Origin: Ga0077555 sp050250755
GTDB taxonomy: Bacteria; Pseudomonadota; Alphaproteobacteria; Rhizobiales; Hyphomicrobiaceae
Length of the DNA stretch: 64,000 nucleotides
Reading direction: 5' to 3'
Assembly (NCBI GenBank): GCA_050250755.1
Contig: JBFWOB010000023.1
Coordinates: 29,545 to 93,544, forward strand
Shown piece after piece: positions 35,594 through 43,540 of the stretch (position 1 is the first letter of the stretch; each line of letters begins with the position of its first letter). Below the pieces are notes generated by a model that saw only the letters and a list, made by a program, of their open reading frames with translations, was not told the origin of the DNA and did not search any database. Position numbers and translations under genes: made by a program.

Positions 35594-36769
35594 ATGCAAG
35601 TCTGGCATTTCAGTGAAATGGCCTACCACCCTGGCTGGAACGAGCTGGGTGATCAGCTTCGAAACGTCATTCCAAGTCGCGTTTGCGATCCGAAGGTCGC
35701 CGCCGATCTCTACCACCGCTACCTCGACGAATGGGCGCTGTGTGACGAGCTCGGCCTCAACATCATGACCAACGAGCACCATACGACCGCGACGTGCATC
35801 GATTCGGTTGCCACCATCCCGATGGCCATCCTCGCGCGCGAAACGAAGAAAGTGCGCCTGCTGTGCCTCGGCATGCCGATCGGCAACCGCATGGACGCGG
35901 TCCGGGTGGCGGAAGAGTATTCGATGCTCGACGTCATTTCGCGCGGCCGGATCGAGATGGGCTTCGTCAAAGGGGCGCCGTTCGAGGTCACGCCGGCAAA
36001 CTCCAATCCGGCAACATTGATGGAGCGCTTCTGGGAAGCCCACGATCTCATCCTGAAGGCGATGACGACCCACGATGGGCCCTTCAACTGGGAGGGCAAG
36101 CATTTCCACTATCGGCAGGTGAATGTGTGGCCTCGGCCCTATCAGCAGCCGCACCCCCCGGTCTGGCTCACCGTCAACAGTCCCGACTCGGCCTTCGTCG
36201 GTGGACAAAAGGGATATGTGATCGGCGTTCTCAACAGCGGATACCAGCGCACGCCCGGTATCTTTGAGGCTTACCGCAAAGGCGCCGCAGAAAAAGGGCG
36301 CACAGCCTCTCTCGACCGCCTCGCCTATATGGCGATGGTCGGCGTCGGGCGGACTCGTGAAGAAGGCTATCGCCGCGCCGACCACGTGCTCGATTATAGC
36401 CGCACGTCACGCAAGGTCGGCGCCCAGTTTGCATTCCCTCCCGGTTACCAATCACCTCAGGCCTACGCGCAGGCCTTGCGCATGCCCGGCTATGGAACCG
36501 GCGTCGCAATGCGCAACATGACATTGCGCAATGGCAAGGAGGCGGACGTTTTCACGGCCTCCGTCGACGAGTTCATCGACGCAGGGATTTGCTTTGCCGG
36601 CACGCCAGACGATGTCTTCGATCAGATGAAGGCCTTCTACAATCATGTCGGCGGCTTCGGGCATCTGCTGATGATGGGGCAGGGCGGCCATATCACTCAC
36701 GAAGATACGGCCGATAACCTCACGCTCTTCTCGAAGGAAGTGCTGCCACGTCTCGCCGAGCTCGGCTGA
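35594..36769 (+). CDS. LLM class flavin-dependent oxidoreductase (bacterial luciferase-like)
   Basis: A 391-residue luciferase-like TIM barrel. The start Q-V-W-H-F-S-E-M-A-Y, followed by LNIMTNEHHTTATCID, GMPIGNRMDAVRVAEEYSML and the RGRIEMGFVKG segment, belongs to the LuxA-type group. It is expected to use FMNH2 and O2. It probably forms an operon with the alpha/beta hydrolase before it and is closed by a hairpin at 36817-36848. Confidence 0.9.
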   Translation: MQVWHFSEMAYHPGWNELGDQLRNVIPSRVCDPKVAADLYHRYLDEWALCDELGLNIMTNEHHTTATCIDSVATIPMAILARETKKVRLLCLGMPIGNRMDAVRVAEEYSMLDVISRGRIEMGFVKGAPFEVTPANSNPATLMERFWEAHDLILKAMTTHDGPFNWEGKHFHYRQVNVWPRPYQQPHPPVWLTVNSPDSAFVGGQKGYVIGVLNSGYQRTPGIFEAYRKGAAEKGRTASLDRLAYMAMVGVGRTREEGYRRADHVLDYSRTSRKVGAQFAFPPGYQSPQAYAQALRMPGYGTGVAMRNMTLRNGKEADVFTASVDEFIDAGICFAGTPDDVFDQMKAFYNHVGGFGHLLMMGQGGHITHEDTADNLTLFSKEVLPRLAELG

Positions 36770-36816
36770 CGCGCGACGTCGAACTGGATTCTGCTTGGAG
36801 CCGCGTCTCTTAAAAT

Positions 36817-36848
36817 CGGAAGAATGCCCGACTTCGGCTATTCTTCCG
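36817..36848. terminator. Stem-loop after the LLM gene
   Basis: CGGAAGAAT and ATTCTTCCG pair perfectly and extend by GCC/GGC with one bulged T, closing a short loop. This is a strong hairpin 47 bases behind the LLM stop. The following sequence is only moderately T-rich, so efficiency is uncertain. Confidence 0.5.
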
Positions 36849-36962
36849 CCTAAATCATTTTCTACATACGCCGCGCTTTAGGACGCCTTGGGTCCGGGCT
36901 CGTTGAGATCCCGGCTGGCGCGCGCCGCTTTGCGGTGGTGTGTTCCGCTGCCTATTGCTCCC

Positions 36963-37033
36963 GCGGTTGTAGCTCAGTGGCAGAGCACCGGAGCGATCCG
37001 GAGGACGGGGGTTCGATTCCCTTCAATTGCTCC
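36963..37033 (+). ncRNA. tRNA-like sequence with shortened anticodon loop
   Basis: The cloverleaf can be drawn completely except for the anticodon loop. The acceptor is GCGGTTG with CAATTGC (7 pairs, two G-U). The D arm is GCTC-AGTGGCA-GAGC. The stem CCGGA/TCCGG closes only four bases (GCGA at 36993-36996) instead of seven. A 5-base variable region and a T arm GGGGG-TTCGATT-CCCTT follow. It ends T-C-C, not CCA. Exactly three bases are missing compared with a normal loop, so it cannot carry a regular anticodon. It could be a decayed tRNA or a tRNA mimic; position beside a second tRNA-like sequence and a slipin gene favours something functional. Confidence 0.6.
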
Positions 37034-37109
37034 TCGCGACTAGCTCAGTGGATAGAGCGACAGAATAGAACTCTGTTGGTCGTGGGTTCGACTCCCACGT
37101 CGTGAACCA
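37034..37109 (+). tRNA. tRNA-like gene, class I cloverleaf with encoded CCA and odd anticodon loop
   Basis: A full cloverleaf. The acceptor is TCGCGAC/GTCGTGA (one G-U), the D arm GCTC-AGTGGATA-GAGC, the anticodon stem ACAGA/TCTGT with loop ATAGAAC, the variable loop TGGTC, and the T arm GTGGG-TTCGACT-CCCAC; discriminator A is followed by CCA. By position the anticodon would be AGA, a serine anticodon not used in bacteria, and the short variable loop is not serine-like. The A32/C38 pair is also unusual. It begins directly after the first tRNA-like sequence. Whether it is charged at all is unclear. Confidence 0.55.
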
Positions 37110-37458
37110 TGTGCCTCTTAAGCACACTCGGTTTGGGACCGATTAGAAAACTGGGAAGCCGGCTCCTTCCCCCTGCTCGACTTGGGCGTCCAAGGCCTCG
37201 GCCAAGGGCGCAACGGAAGGGCAAGCGTCGAGAACGCTCTGAGACCGCGCGGATACCGCCTGCACCAGGGCGGTCCAAGGCCCGACACCGGCACTGTGAA
37301 CCTTCGGGTGCACATTGGACGCGCCGGGTGGCGGATCGACCGACTGCAGGCTGAAGCGCGGCCCCGCACTCTCCACGCGGAGGCGGGTGCCGGCAACCTG
37401 TCGCGAAGTTGCACGTAAGTCGTGTTGCAAAGAACAAGAAACGTATTGGAGTTGTGTG
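37110..37458 (+). other. Structured leader between tRNA-like pair and slipin gene
   Basis: These 349 bases have no convincing ORF on either strand. They hold several hairpins: GGGAAG/CTTCCC around a 7-base loop at 37153-37171, and TGTGAACC-TTCG-GGTGCACA at 37295-37314 with a UUCG loop. TTGCACG at 37409-37415 followed by TTGCA at 37425 recalls sigma-54 half sites, but the spacing is wrong. The region may be part of a longer non-coding RNA or the slipin mRNA leader. Confidence 0.4.
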
Positions 37459-38610
37459 ATGCTGCCGTTCCGCTACCTGACTGTCGTCGTGAAGGATGAC
37501 GAGCGGGCTTTCCTGACGCGCGATGGCCGTTTCGAGCGCTTGCTCGGCCCGGGCCGATTCAGCGCTTTCGATCCGTTTGGCCGCCTCAAGGCGGAGACGG
37601 TAAAGGTCGTGCGCGCCGAGGTTCCGGTCGATCGCGCCTTGCTGATCGAGAAGACGAAGCCCGAGATCGCGGCTGAGCACTTCGCGATGCTGCAGACGAG
37701 TGCGACCGAGGTGGCGATCGTCTCGCTTGATGGCGAGCCGAAGTACCTCGTGCCTCCGTCGACGACCCGTGCATTCTGGAAGACGTTGACGAAAGTCGCG
37801 ATCGACCGCATCGACACGGCGGCAGAGCTTCGCGTCGAGAAGAAGCATCTCGACCGGCTCGACTTGGCGCGCTCGACGATTGTCGCGCACGCCACCGTCG
37901 AAGCGCACGAGGCCGGCTTGCTCTTCATCGATGGTGAGCTGAAGGAGAAGCTTCCTCCAGGCCGGCATGCCTTCTGGAATGTCGGCCGGCAGGTCCGCAT
38001 CGCCAAGGTCGACTTGCGTCCGCAGCCTCTCGAGGTGACGGCGCAGGAGATCCTGACGAAGGACCGCGTCTCGGTGCGCGTCACGCTGACGGCGTTCTAC
38101 CGGATCGCTGAACCGGAGAAGGCCGCCGTTGCGTCGGCGGACGTGGCGAACACGCTCTACCGGTTGGTGCAGTTTGCGATCCGCGAGGCCGTGGCGACGC
38201 GAACGCTCGACGACATCCTGGCCGCGCGTGACACGATCGACCAGGAAGTGCGCGCTTTCGTGACAGGGCGTGCACGAGAGCTGGGTGCGGAGGTCGGCGA
38301 GATCGGCGTCAAGGACGTCATCCTGCCGGGCGACGTGCGCGAGCTTCTGAACAAGGTCGTGGAGGCCGAGCGGGTCGCGAAAGCGAACTTGATCCGCCGC
38401 CAGGAGGAGACCGCGGCGACGCGCTCGCTCCTGAACACGGCTCGGCTGATGGAGGACAACCCGCTCCTCCTGAAGCTGAAGGAGCTCGAGGCACTCGAGC
38501 GGCTGGTCGAGAAGGTCGGCCGTATCGATTTGCACGCCGGTTCGGGCAACGGCCTCGATGCCTTGCTCACCAAGCTCTACACGCTTGGCGGATCAGAGCG
38601 AACGAGCTGA
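37459..38610 (+). CDS. Slipin family protein (SPFH/band 7 domain)
   Basis: A 383-residue stomatin/slipin relative. After an N-terminal region of about 150 residues comes the band 7 domain with I-V-A-H-A-T-V-E-A-H-E-A-G-L-L-F-I-D-G-E, LPPGRHAFWNVGRQVRI, ILTKDRVSVRVTLTAFYRI and REAVATRTLDDILAARD. A helical end follows (VVEAERVAKANLIRRQEETAATRSLLNTA region). There is no transmembrane helix at the N-terminus, unlike many stomatins. GGAG 7 bases ahead supports ATG 37459. Slipins of this soluble type are known from bacterial RNA-repair operons with RtcB/RtcA; neither is present here, but two tRNA-like sequences are directly upstream. Confidence 0.88.
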   Translation: MLPFRYLTVVVKDDERAFLTRDGRFERLLGPGRFSAFDPFGRLKAETVKVVRAEVPVDRALLIEKTKPEIAAEHFAMLQTSATEVAIVSLDGEPKYLVPPSTTRAFWKTLTKVAIDRIDTAAELRVEKKHLDRLDLARSTIVAHATVEAHEAGLLFIDGELKEKLPPGRHAFWNVGRQVRIAKVDLRPQPLEVTAQEILTKDRVSVRVTLTAFYRIAEPEKAAVASADVANTLYRLVQFAIREAVATRTLDDILAARDTIDQEVRAFVTGRARELGAEVGEIGVKDVILPGDVRELLNKVVEAERVAKANLIRRQEETAATRSLLNTARLMEDNPLLLKLKELEALERLVEKVGRIDLHAGSGNGLDALLTKLYTLGGSERTS

Positions 38611-38621
38611 GCAACAAAATG

Positions 38622-38652
38622 GAAAGGGCGGCTCTCGGCCGCCCTTTCTTTC
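38622..38652. terminator. Rho-independent terminator after slipin gene, probably bidirectional
   Basis: GAAAGGGCGGC and GCCGCCCTTTC form an 11-pair perfect stem around TCTCG, followed by TTTC. Read on the minus strand the stem is followed by CATTTTG, so it may also end the convergent glutaredoxin-DinB transcript. It begins 12 bases behind the slipin stop. Confidence 0.85.
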
Positions 38653-38686
38653 AATCTCGATCACAATGTCCAGTCGCGAGAGCGTC

Positions 38687-39490
38687 TTATTTAATCGGCT
38701 TCTCGTCGTCCCAGACTTTTTCCGGCATCGGTAGCCCCGCCCACATCGAATCCGGGAGCGGATCGATGGGCTTCACGCCGATGAAGTCCTCTAGGATCAT
38801 CATCATCTGGCGGCAATGCTGGCCTGAGTGCCACGTCGTGCGCTCGAGGAAGTCGTGTTTTGACTGCTGGGCGTAATACGTCTCCGCTTCATCCGCGAAG
38901 TCGGTGTACTGACCCTGCGTCTCCCACCACGCTTTGAAGCGCCGCTCGACGTCGGCTCCGTAAGCGAGAATCGCCTGCTTGCTGTTCGCGTCCAGTGGGG
39001 CGTTGCGTCCGTAAGCCGAAACGACGAGCGGAATGCCCTCGATCTCATGCTCCAGCCACGCATCGACCACATTGAACGTATGCCAAGCCAGGTTCGCAAA
39101 CGTACGCGGCCGACCGGGCACCTCGCCTTGCATCTTTTCCTCAGGCATTTGCCCGAAGAACCGCTGCTCGGCCTCGAGGATCCGCTCGATGCGCTCCACA
39201 AGCTCTTCTGGCGGCAGAATCGTCTGCTCACCGATATCGACGCCAACGAGTGCCGCGACGTCGCGCAGCGACTGACCGTTCGCGTACTGGTCGCCGCGCG
39301 TGACGAGCGGCAGCATCCGTACACCAAACGGCTTCATCTCATCCCAGCCCGTGGGATCTTCGACCACGTTGCGGGAGATGAACTCAATTCCGTGTTTGCC
39401 AAGGAACTCCTTGGTGCGAAGGCAGCTTGTTCAGCCAGGGTGCCAGTAGACCCGGATTTTCCCATCCGCAGCAGTCGAAGGCGCAGTCAT
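38687..39490 (-). CDS. Predicted selenoprotein: glutaredoxin-like domain fused to DinB domain
   Basis: The frame from ATG 39490 (AGAGG 6 bases upstream) to 38687 is open except for one TGA at 39433-39431. That TGA falls at residue 20, exactly where the first cysteine of a glutaredoxin motif belongs: K-I-R-V-Y-W-H-P-G-U-T-S-C-L-R-T-K-E-F-L. A cis-Pro region RMLPLVTRG follows. Residues from about 95 form a DinB four-helix domain with metal histidines in LAWHTFNV and WHSGQHCRQ. Read with selenocysteine the product is 267 residues. Conservation continues on both sides of the TGA, and a GTG start at 39367 would cut the glutaredoxin domain and has no ribosome-binding site. A recent nonsense mutation is the main alternative. 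Confidence 0.75.
39399..39433 (-). promoter_or_regulatory. Candidate bacterial SECIS element
   Basis: Downstream of the in-frame TGA (39433-39431) on the minus strand, CCAAGG (39414-39409) pairs with CCTTGG (39404-39399) around the loop AGTT. The stem extends to 7 pairs with a GT loop. The loop starts 22 bases after the TGA and has G at its second position. As I recall the published bacterial SECIS model, it asks for 16-37 bases to the loop and a G in the first two loop bases, so the fit is good. SelB would bind such a hairpin. Confidence 0.6.
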
Positions 39491-39630
39491 CGGTGCCTCT
39501 TGAAGATCTAAGACTTAAGACGTTGGCGCGAAGCCTAGGCGCGTTCGCATCAAACGACAATACCTTGCGCCCGCCTGAAGAGGCATCGGCGACTACCAAT
39601 CGCCGATGACTTTCCCGTGATATGTCGCAG

Positions 39631-41364
39631 CTATTCCGCCGCCGCGGCCATGGCGCCCGATTTGATGCCTCGCACCAGCCGTCCCGGCAACGTACTGGTC
39701 GCTCGGCCGTCGCGACTGACCACCTGGCCCGAAACGATCGTAGCGTCATATCCATCGACCTTCTGGATGAGCCGGCGGCCGGAACTCGGCAGATCGTACA
39801 CCACCTCTGGCGCATGTATCCCAAGGCGATCGTAGTCGATGACGTTCACGTCCGCTTTTGCGCCGCGCCGCAGGGTGCCTCTATCGTTCAAGCCGATGGC
39901 GCGCGCATTGTCGCTCGTTAGCCTTTTAATGGCCCACGTGAGCGGCAGCTTCGGTCCGCGCGTCCGGTCCCGGGTCCAGTGCGTGAGCATGTACGTGACC
40001 GCGCTCGCGTCGGACAGAATACCGACGTGTGCTCCGCCATCGCCCAGCCCAATAAGCGAGTTCGGATGGCACATCATGTCTCGCACGGTATCGAGCGTGC
40101 CGTAGGTATAATTCGAGAGCGGCCGGTAAAGGATCGTCTTGCCACCCTTCTCAAGCAGCATGTCGTAGGCGACCTCCGCAGGGTTCCGCCCCTGACGTGC
40201 GGCAATGGCAGCTACGCTTGCTTCCGCCGCCGGCTCGTAGTCGGGCGGATCGCCAAGCGGGAAGATGCGATCCCACTTCGTCACGCGGCGCATAAGCGAC
40301 GCGTCATCAATCGTTTCCGCGATGAGGCGCGCCCTGAGGCCCGGATCGGCAAGCCGCTTCACCTTCTCGGGGAAGGGCAAATACTCGACCTCCTTCCAGC
40401 TCGGCCGCCCCATGAACGGATTTTGCGAGATTTCGAAGCCGAGCATGATTCCCGTGGGCCGGGTCAGCACCTGCCCCATCATCTGCACGCCGGCGCGTTG
40501 GGCATCCTCCATCCGGCCCATCAGCTTGCGCCATTCCTCGGGCTGGCTATCGCGCTGCAGGATGGTAATCGACATGGGCCTGCCCGAGCGCTCGGCGAGG
40601 CGACGCAGAAGCGCCATCTCTTCGTCCGGCTCGTCGAAATCGGAGATCACCTGCAGCCAGCCCGCGCCCTCGGCCTTCAGCGCAAGCGCGATCTCCATCA
40701 GCTCGGCCTCGTCGGCCTTGAGCGTCGGGATCGGCCGCCCGTCGAGCGTCTTGTGATTGAGCGTCCGCGATGTCGAGAAGCCGAGCGCACCGGCCCGGAT
40801 ACCGGCCGCGGCCAGCGCAGCCATTTTCGCGCGATCGTCCGCCGTCGCCGGCTCCCTGTCGGCCCCGCGCTCACCCATCACGAACACGCGCAGCGCGGCA
40901 TGCGGAACCTGGGTCACGACATCGAGATCATAGGGTCGCGCCTCCAGCACATCGAGATAGTCCTCGAATGATTGCCATGTCCAAGGCAGACCTTCAGTCA
41001 ACACGACCTCGGGAATATCCTCGACACCCTCCATCAGCTTAACGAGCATGTCGCGCTGATGCGGCTCGCACGGGGCAAATCCCACGCCGCAGTTGCCGAT
41101 CACCGCTGTCGTCACACCGTTCCACGATGACGGCGTGATCTGGCTCGACCACGTGACTTGCGCATCGTAGTGCGTGTGCAGGTCGACAAAGCCCGGCGTC
41201 ACCAAACGCCCCTTGGCAGCGATCTCCTCCCGCCCAGAGCCGGATACGCGGCCGACCGCGCTGATGCGTCCGTTATCGATCGCAATATCACCCTCGTAAG
41301 GTTCTCCGCCGCTACCGTCGACGATTGTGCCCCCGCGAATCACCAGATCATGAAGGTCTGCCAT
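39631..41364 (-). CDS. N-acyl-D-amino-acid deacylase family amidohydrolase
   Basis: A 577-residue amidohydrolase of the D-aminoacylase/dihydroorotase-like group. The metal motif L-V-T-P-G-F-V-D-L-H-T-H-Y-D is near residue 65, with GNCGVGFAPC, T-R-T-L-N-H-K-T and LIGLGDGGAHVGILSDAS (metal or catalytic Asp) following. Members hydrolyse N-acyl-D-amino acids, but many homologues in this order are uncharacterised. GGAGGAG upstream of the ATG overlaps the end of the nitronate monooxygenase gene 5 bases away, so the two are co-translated. Confidence 0.92.
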   Translation of the reverse strand: MADLHDLVIRGGTIVDGSGGEPYEGDIAIDNGRISAVGRVSGSGREEIAAKGRLVTPGFVDLHTHYDAQVTWSSQITPSSWNGVTTAVIGNCGVGFAPCEPHQRDMLVKLMEGVEDIPEVVLTEGLPWTWQSFEDYLDVLEARPYDLDVVTQVPHAALRVFVMGERGADREPATADDRAKMAALAAAGIRAGALGFSTSRTLNHKTLDGRPIPTLKADEAELMEIALALKAEGAGWLQVISDFDEPDEEMALLRRLAERSGRPMSITILQRDSQPEEWRKLMGRMEDAQRAGVQMMGQVLTRPTGIMLGFEISQNPFMGRPSWKEVEYLPFPEKVKRLADPGLRARLIAETIDDASLMRRVTKWDRIFPLGDPPDYEPAAEASVAAIAARQGRNPAEVAYDMLLEKGGKTILYRPLSNYTYGTLDTVRDMMCHPNSLIGLGDGGAHVGILSDASAVTYMLTHWTRDRTRGPKLPLTWAIKRLTSDNARAIGLNDRGTLRRGAKADVNVIDYDRLGIHAPEVVYDLPSSGRRLIQKVDGYDATIVSGQVVSRDGRATSTLPGRLVRGIKSGAMAAAAE

Positions 41365-41369
41365 ATCGC

Positions 41370-42503
41370 TTACTCCTCCATCGTGGCGCTGAGCCGCTCC
41401 ACTGCCTCTGCAAAATCCTTCTTGAACTCGTAGACGACGTCGCGCGCCCGCAACTCGTGTTTCATGAGCCCCACCGCTTGACCGACATAATACGTCGCGA
41501 GTTCCTTGGCACCCGCATGACCGCTCTCTGCGAGTTTATCGACCTTGGCGAGTGCGGGCCGGCTGATCATGCCCTGCAGCGGCATCTCCAGGGGCTCAGG
41601 CTTACCGGCTCCGCTCCAGGCCTCGGTCCAGGGCGACTTGAGTTGCCGCGTGGGCTTACCCGTCCGGCTCCGAGAACGCACCGTGTCACGCGCGGACGCA
41701 TTCAGCATCTTCGCCTTCACCGTCGGTATGGTCTCCGCCTCGACGGTGGTCAGCCAGACCGATCCGGTCCACGCACCCGCCGCGCCCATCGCCATCACGG
41801 CAGCCATTTGGCGTCCCGTCGCAATGCCGCCTGCAGCCAGGACGTGCACATCGGCGTGATCCTGGATCGAGTCGATCACGTCCGGCACCACCACCATTGT
41901 CGAAATCTCACCACAATGGCCGCCAGCCTCGGTCCCCGAGACCACGAGAATATCCACACCCGCCGCGACATTCTTCATCGCGTGCTCGCGCGCTCCCGTC
42001 AGCGCACCGATAGCGATCCCATTGGCACGACAGCGTTCCACGACCGACTTCGGCGGTGGGCCGAGCGCGTTGACGAACAGCTTGATCGGATGTGCAAAGG
42101 CGACATCGAGCAGCTTCTGCGCACCGTCCTCGCGCATGTTGGCCGAGTAGTCGTGCGCCCAGTTGAACGTCCATAGGTCCGACGTATCGATACCGTGCTT
42201 CTCGAGCAGCCCCGCGATGTGCTGGCGATGCCCCGGCGGAATGCGATCGACCAAATCCTGATGGGTCAAATCACCTGCCTTGCCCTCCATGCGCGATGGA
42301 ATGAGCAGATCGACGCCATAGGGCCCTTTGATGTGCCGGTCGATCCAAGCCAGGTCGATCTCGAGTGTCTCCGGCGTATGGGCCACGGCACCGAGCACAC
42401 CGAACCCTCCGGCATTCGTCACTTCGACGACAACGTCGCGGCAATGCGTGAAGGCAAATAGCGGGAACTCGATCCCGAAACGCTCGCAAAGCGCCGATTT
42501 CAT
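41370..42503 (-). CDS. Nitronate monooxygenase family protein
   Basis: A 377-residue NMO-family FMN TIM barrel, distinct from the one at 32906. Visible motifs are CERFGIEFPLFAFTHCRD, G-A-L-T-G-A-R-E-H-A and V-S-G-T-E-A-G-G-H-C-G (likely catalytic His), then VLAAGGIATGRQMAAVMAMGA for FMN phosphate. The start is ATG 42503 with AGGA upstream; the frame to 42602 does not look like the family. It forms an operon with the amidohydrolase downstream. Confidence 0.9.
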   Translation of the reverse strand: MKSALCERFGIEFPLFAFTHCRDVVVEVTNAGGFGVLGAVAHTPETLEIDLAWIDRHIKGPYGVDLLIPSRMEGKAGDLTHQDLVDRIPPGHRQHIAGLLEKHGIDTSDLWTFNWAHDYSANMREDGAQKLLDVAFAHPIKLFVNALGPPPKSVVERCRANGIAIGALTGAREHAMKNVAAGVDILVVSGTEAGGHCGEISTMVVVPDVIDSIQDHADVHVLAAGGIATGRQMAAVMAMGAAGAWTGSVWLTTVEAETIPTVKAKMLNASARDTVRSRSRTGKPTRQLKSPWTEAWSGAGKPEPLEMPLQGMISRPALAKVDKLAESGHAGAKELATYYVGQAVGLMKHELRARDVVYEFKKDFAEAVERLSATMEE

Positions 42504-42601
42504 CGTTTCCTGCCCCTTATGATTGACCTTTTCCGTCAATCCTGGCCCGCCAGGGGCATCGTGGCAATCACTTGCTGAGAAATCTGCGCGGCTCCGCAAC
42601 A

Positions 42602-43381
42602 TCAGCCAATGGCGACCGCATCGCCAACCGCGATGTCGCCACCCGCCTGCACTTTTGCATAAACCCCGAAATCCGCATGCCCGAAGGTCCTTTGCAGCTC
42701 GGCGGGAATCGAAAGATCGCGCACACCGGTGTCAGGATCGACATCCGTTGCAGCACACCGCCCGGTGCGATGGAACACTGAAAGTCGCGTCTCGCCGATG
42801 GAAACCTGTTGCCCAAGCCATCCGAGCTCAATCCACGGCGCGACGCCATCGAGCAGGATGTTCGGGCGGAAACGTAGCGGATCGAGCCGCCGCCCCATGA
42901 TGCGCTCGAGCTCGCGCACAGACGCCAGATTGACGATATGCACGCACTTGACCTTCATATCCGTGAAGCTGTGTCCAGGCGCAGACACGATCTTCGGCGC
43001 GCCGCGGAGCGAGTCTTTCATATAGGCAGCCATGAACTGCTCGATGAGCTGCCGTCCGATCGGCGTGCCGAGATTGCCGCGCGCCACCTGCTTGCCGTCC
43101 CGAAAGATCGTCAGGGTTTCCGTGGCCTCGTCAAATCGCGTCTTCAGCGTCGCGAGCTTCTCGTCCCGCATCAGCATCAAGAAATGAATTTTGGGCAGAT
43201 AACGCGGGTTTTGAGGGTCGAACCCTCCCGCTCCGTTCTCGATTGCCCAGGCCCGGTCTCCGGGAAACGTCTGCTCCGGCGAAAGCGACACCTCTGACAT
43301 CGCCTCAGGCGAAAGGCCTTTGACCGGATACCGGTAGAGAGCACTGACGCTCGGCGTGTCGGATTTGGATTGCTGGCCCAT
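42602..43381 (-). CDS. MOSC domain protein
   Basis: A 259-residue protein with an N-terminal MOSC beta-barrel (LYRYPVKGLSPEAMSEVSLS, FPGDRAWAIENG) and the MOSC core FRPNILLDG, plus F-H-R-T-G-R-C-A-A-T-D-V-D-P holding the conserved Cys that binds molybdenum cofactor. Relatives such as YcbX and mARC reduce N-hydroxylated compounds. A C-terminal ferredoxin domain, as in YcbX, is absent. GAGG 7 bases upstream supports ATG 43381. Confidence 0.93.
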   Translation of the reverse strand: MGQQSKSDTPSVSALYRYPVKGLSPEAMSEVSLSPEQTFPGDRAWAIENGAGGFDPQNPRYLPKIHFLMLMRDEKLATLKTRFDEATETLTIFRDGKQVARGNLGTPIGRQLIEQFMAAYMKDSLRGAPKIVSAPGHSFTDMKVKCVHIVNLASVRELERIMGRRLDPLRFRPNILLDGVAPWIELGWLGQQVSIGETRLSVFHRTGRCAATDVDPDTGVRDLSIPAELQRTFGHADFGVYAKVQAGGDIAVGDAVAIG

Positions 43382-43540
43382 GACGTTGCCTCGCGTTGCA
43401 TGCTGCTATGCTCAATCATGAGCCCTCGGCATCGCATCGACAAGGCGGCCCCTGCGGCTACGCGTCAAGCACGACGAAAAACGGCGCGGAGAAGTATCCC
43501 CGCGCCGTGCATGTCCACCGAGGTCAACCGACGAGAACGA

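Noticed and set aside
36916..36934. Sigma-54-like promoter (TGGC...TTGC) ahead of the tRNA-like pair
   Set aside because: The GG and GC elements are 13 bases apart instead of 10, so it should not bind sigma-54.
37409..37429. Sigma-54-like TTGCACG...TTGCA ahead of slipin
   Set aside because: The first half lacks the GG and the spacing is five bases too long.
37045..38535. 496-codon ORF on the minus strand
   Set aside because: It lies antisense to the slipin gene and tRNA-like sequences and has the composition of a shadow frame in GC-rich DNA.
38687..39367. DinB protein starting at GTG 39367
   Set aside because: No ribosome-binding site, and it would cut through a glutaredoxin domain that is conserved upstream across the TGA.
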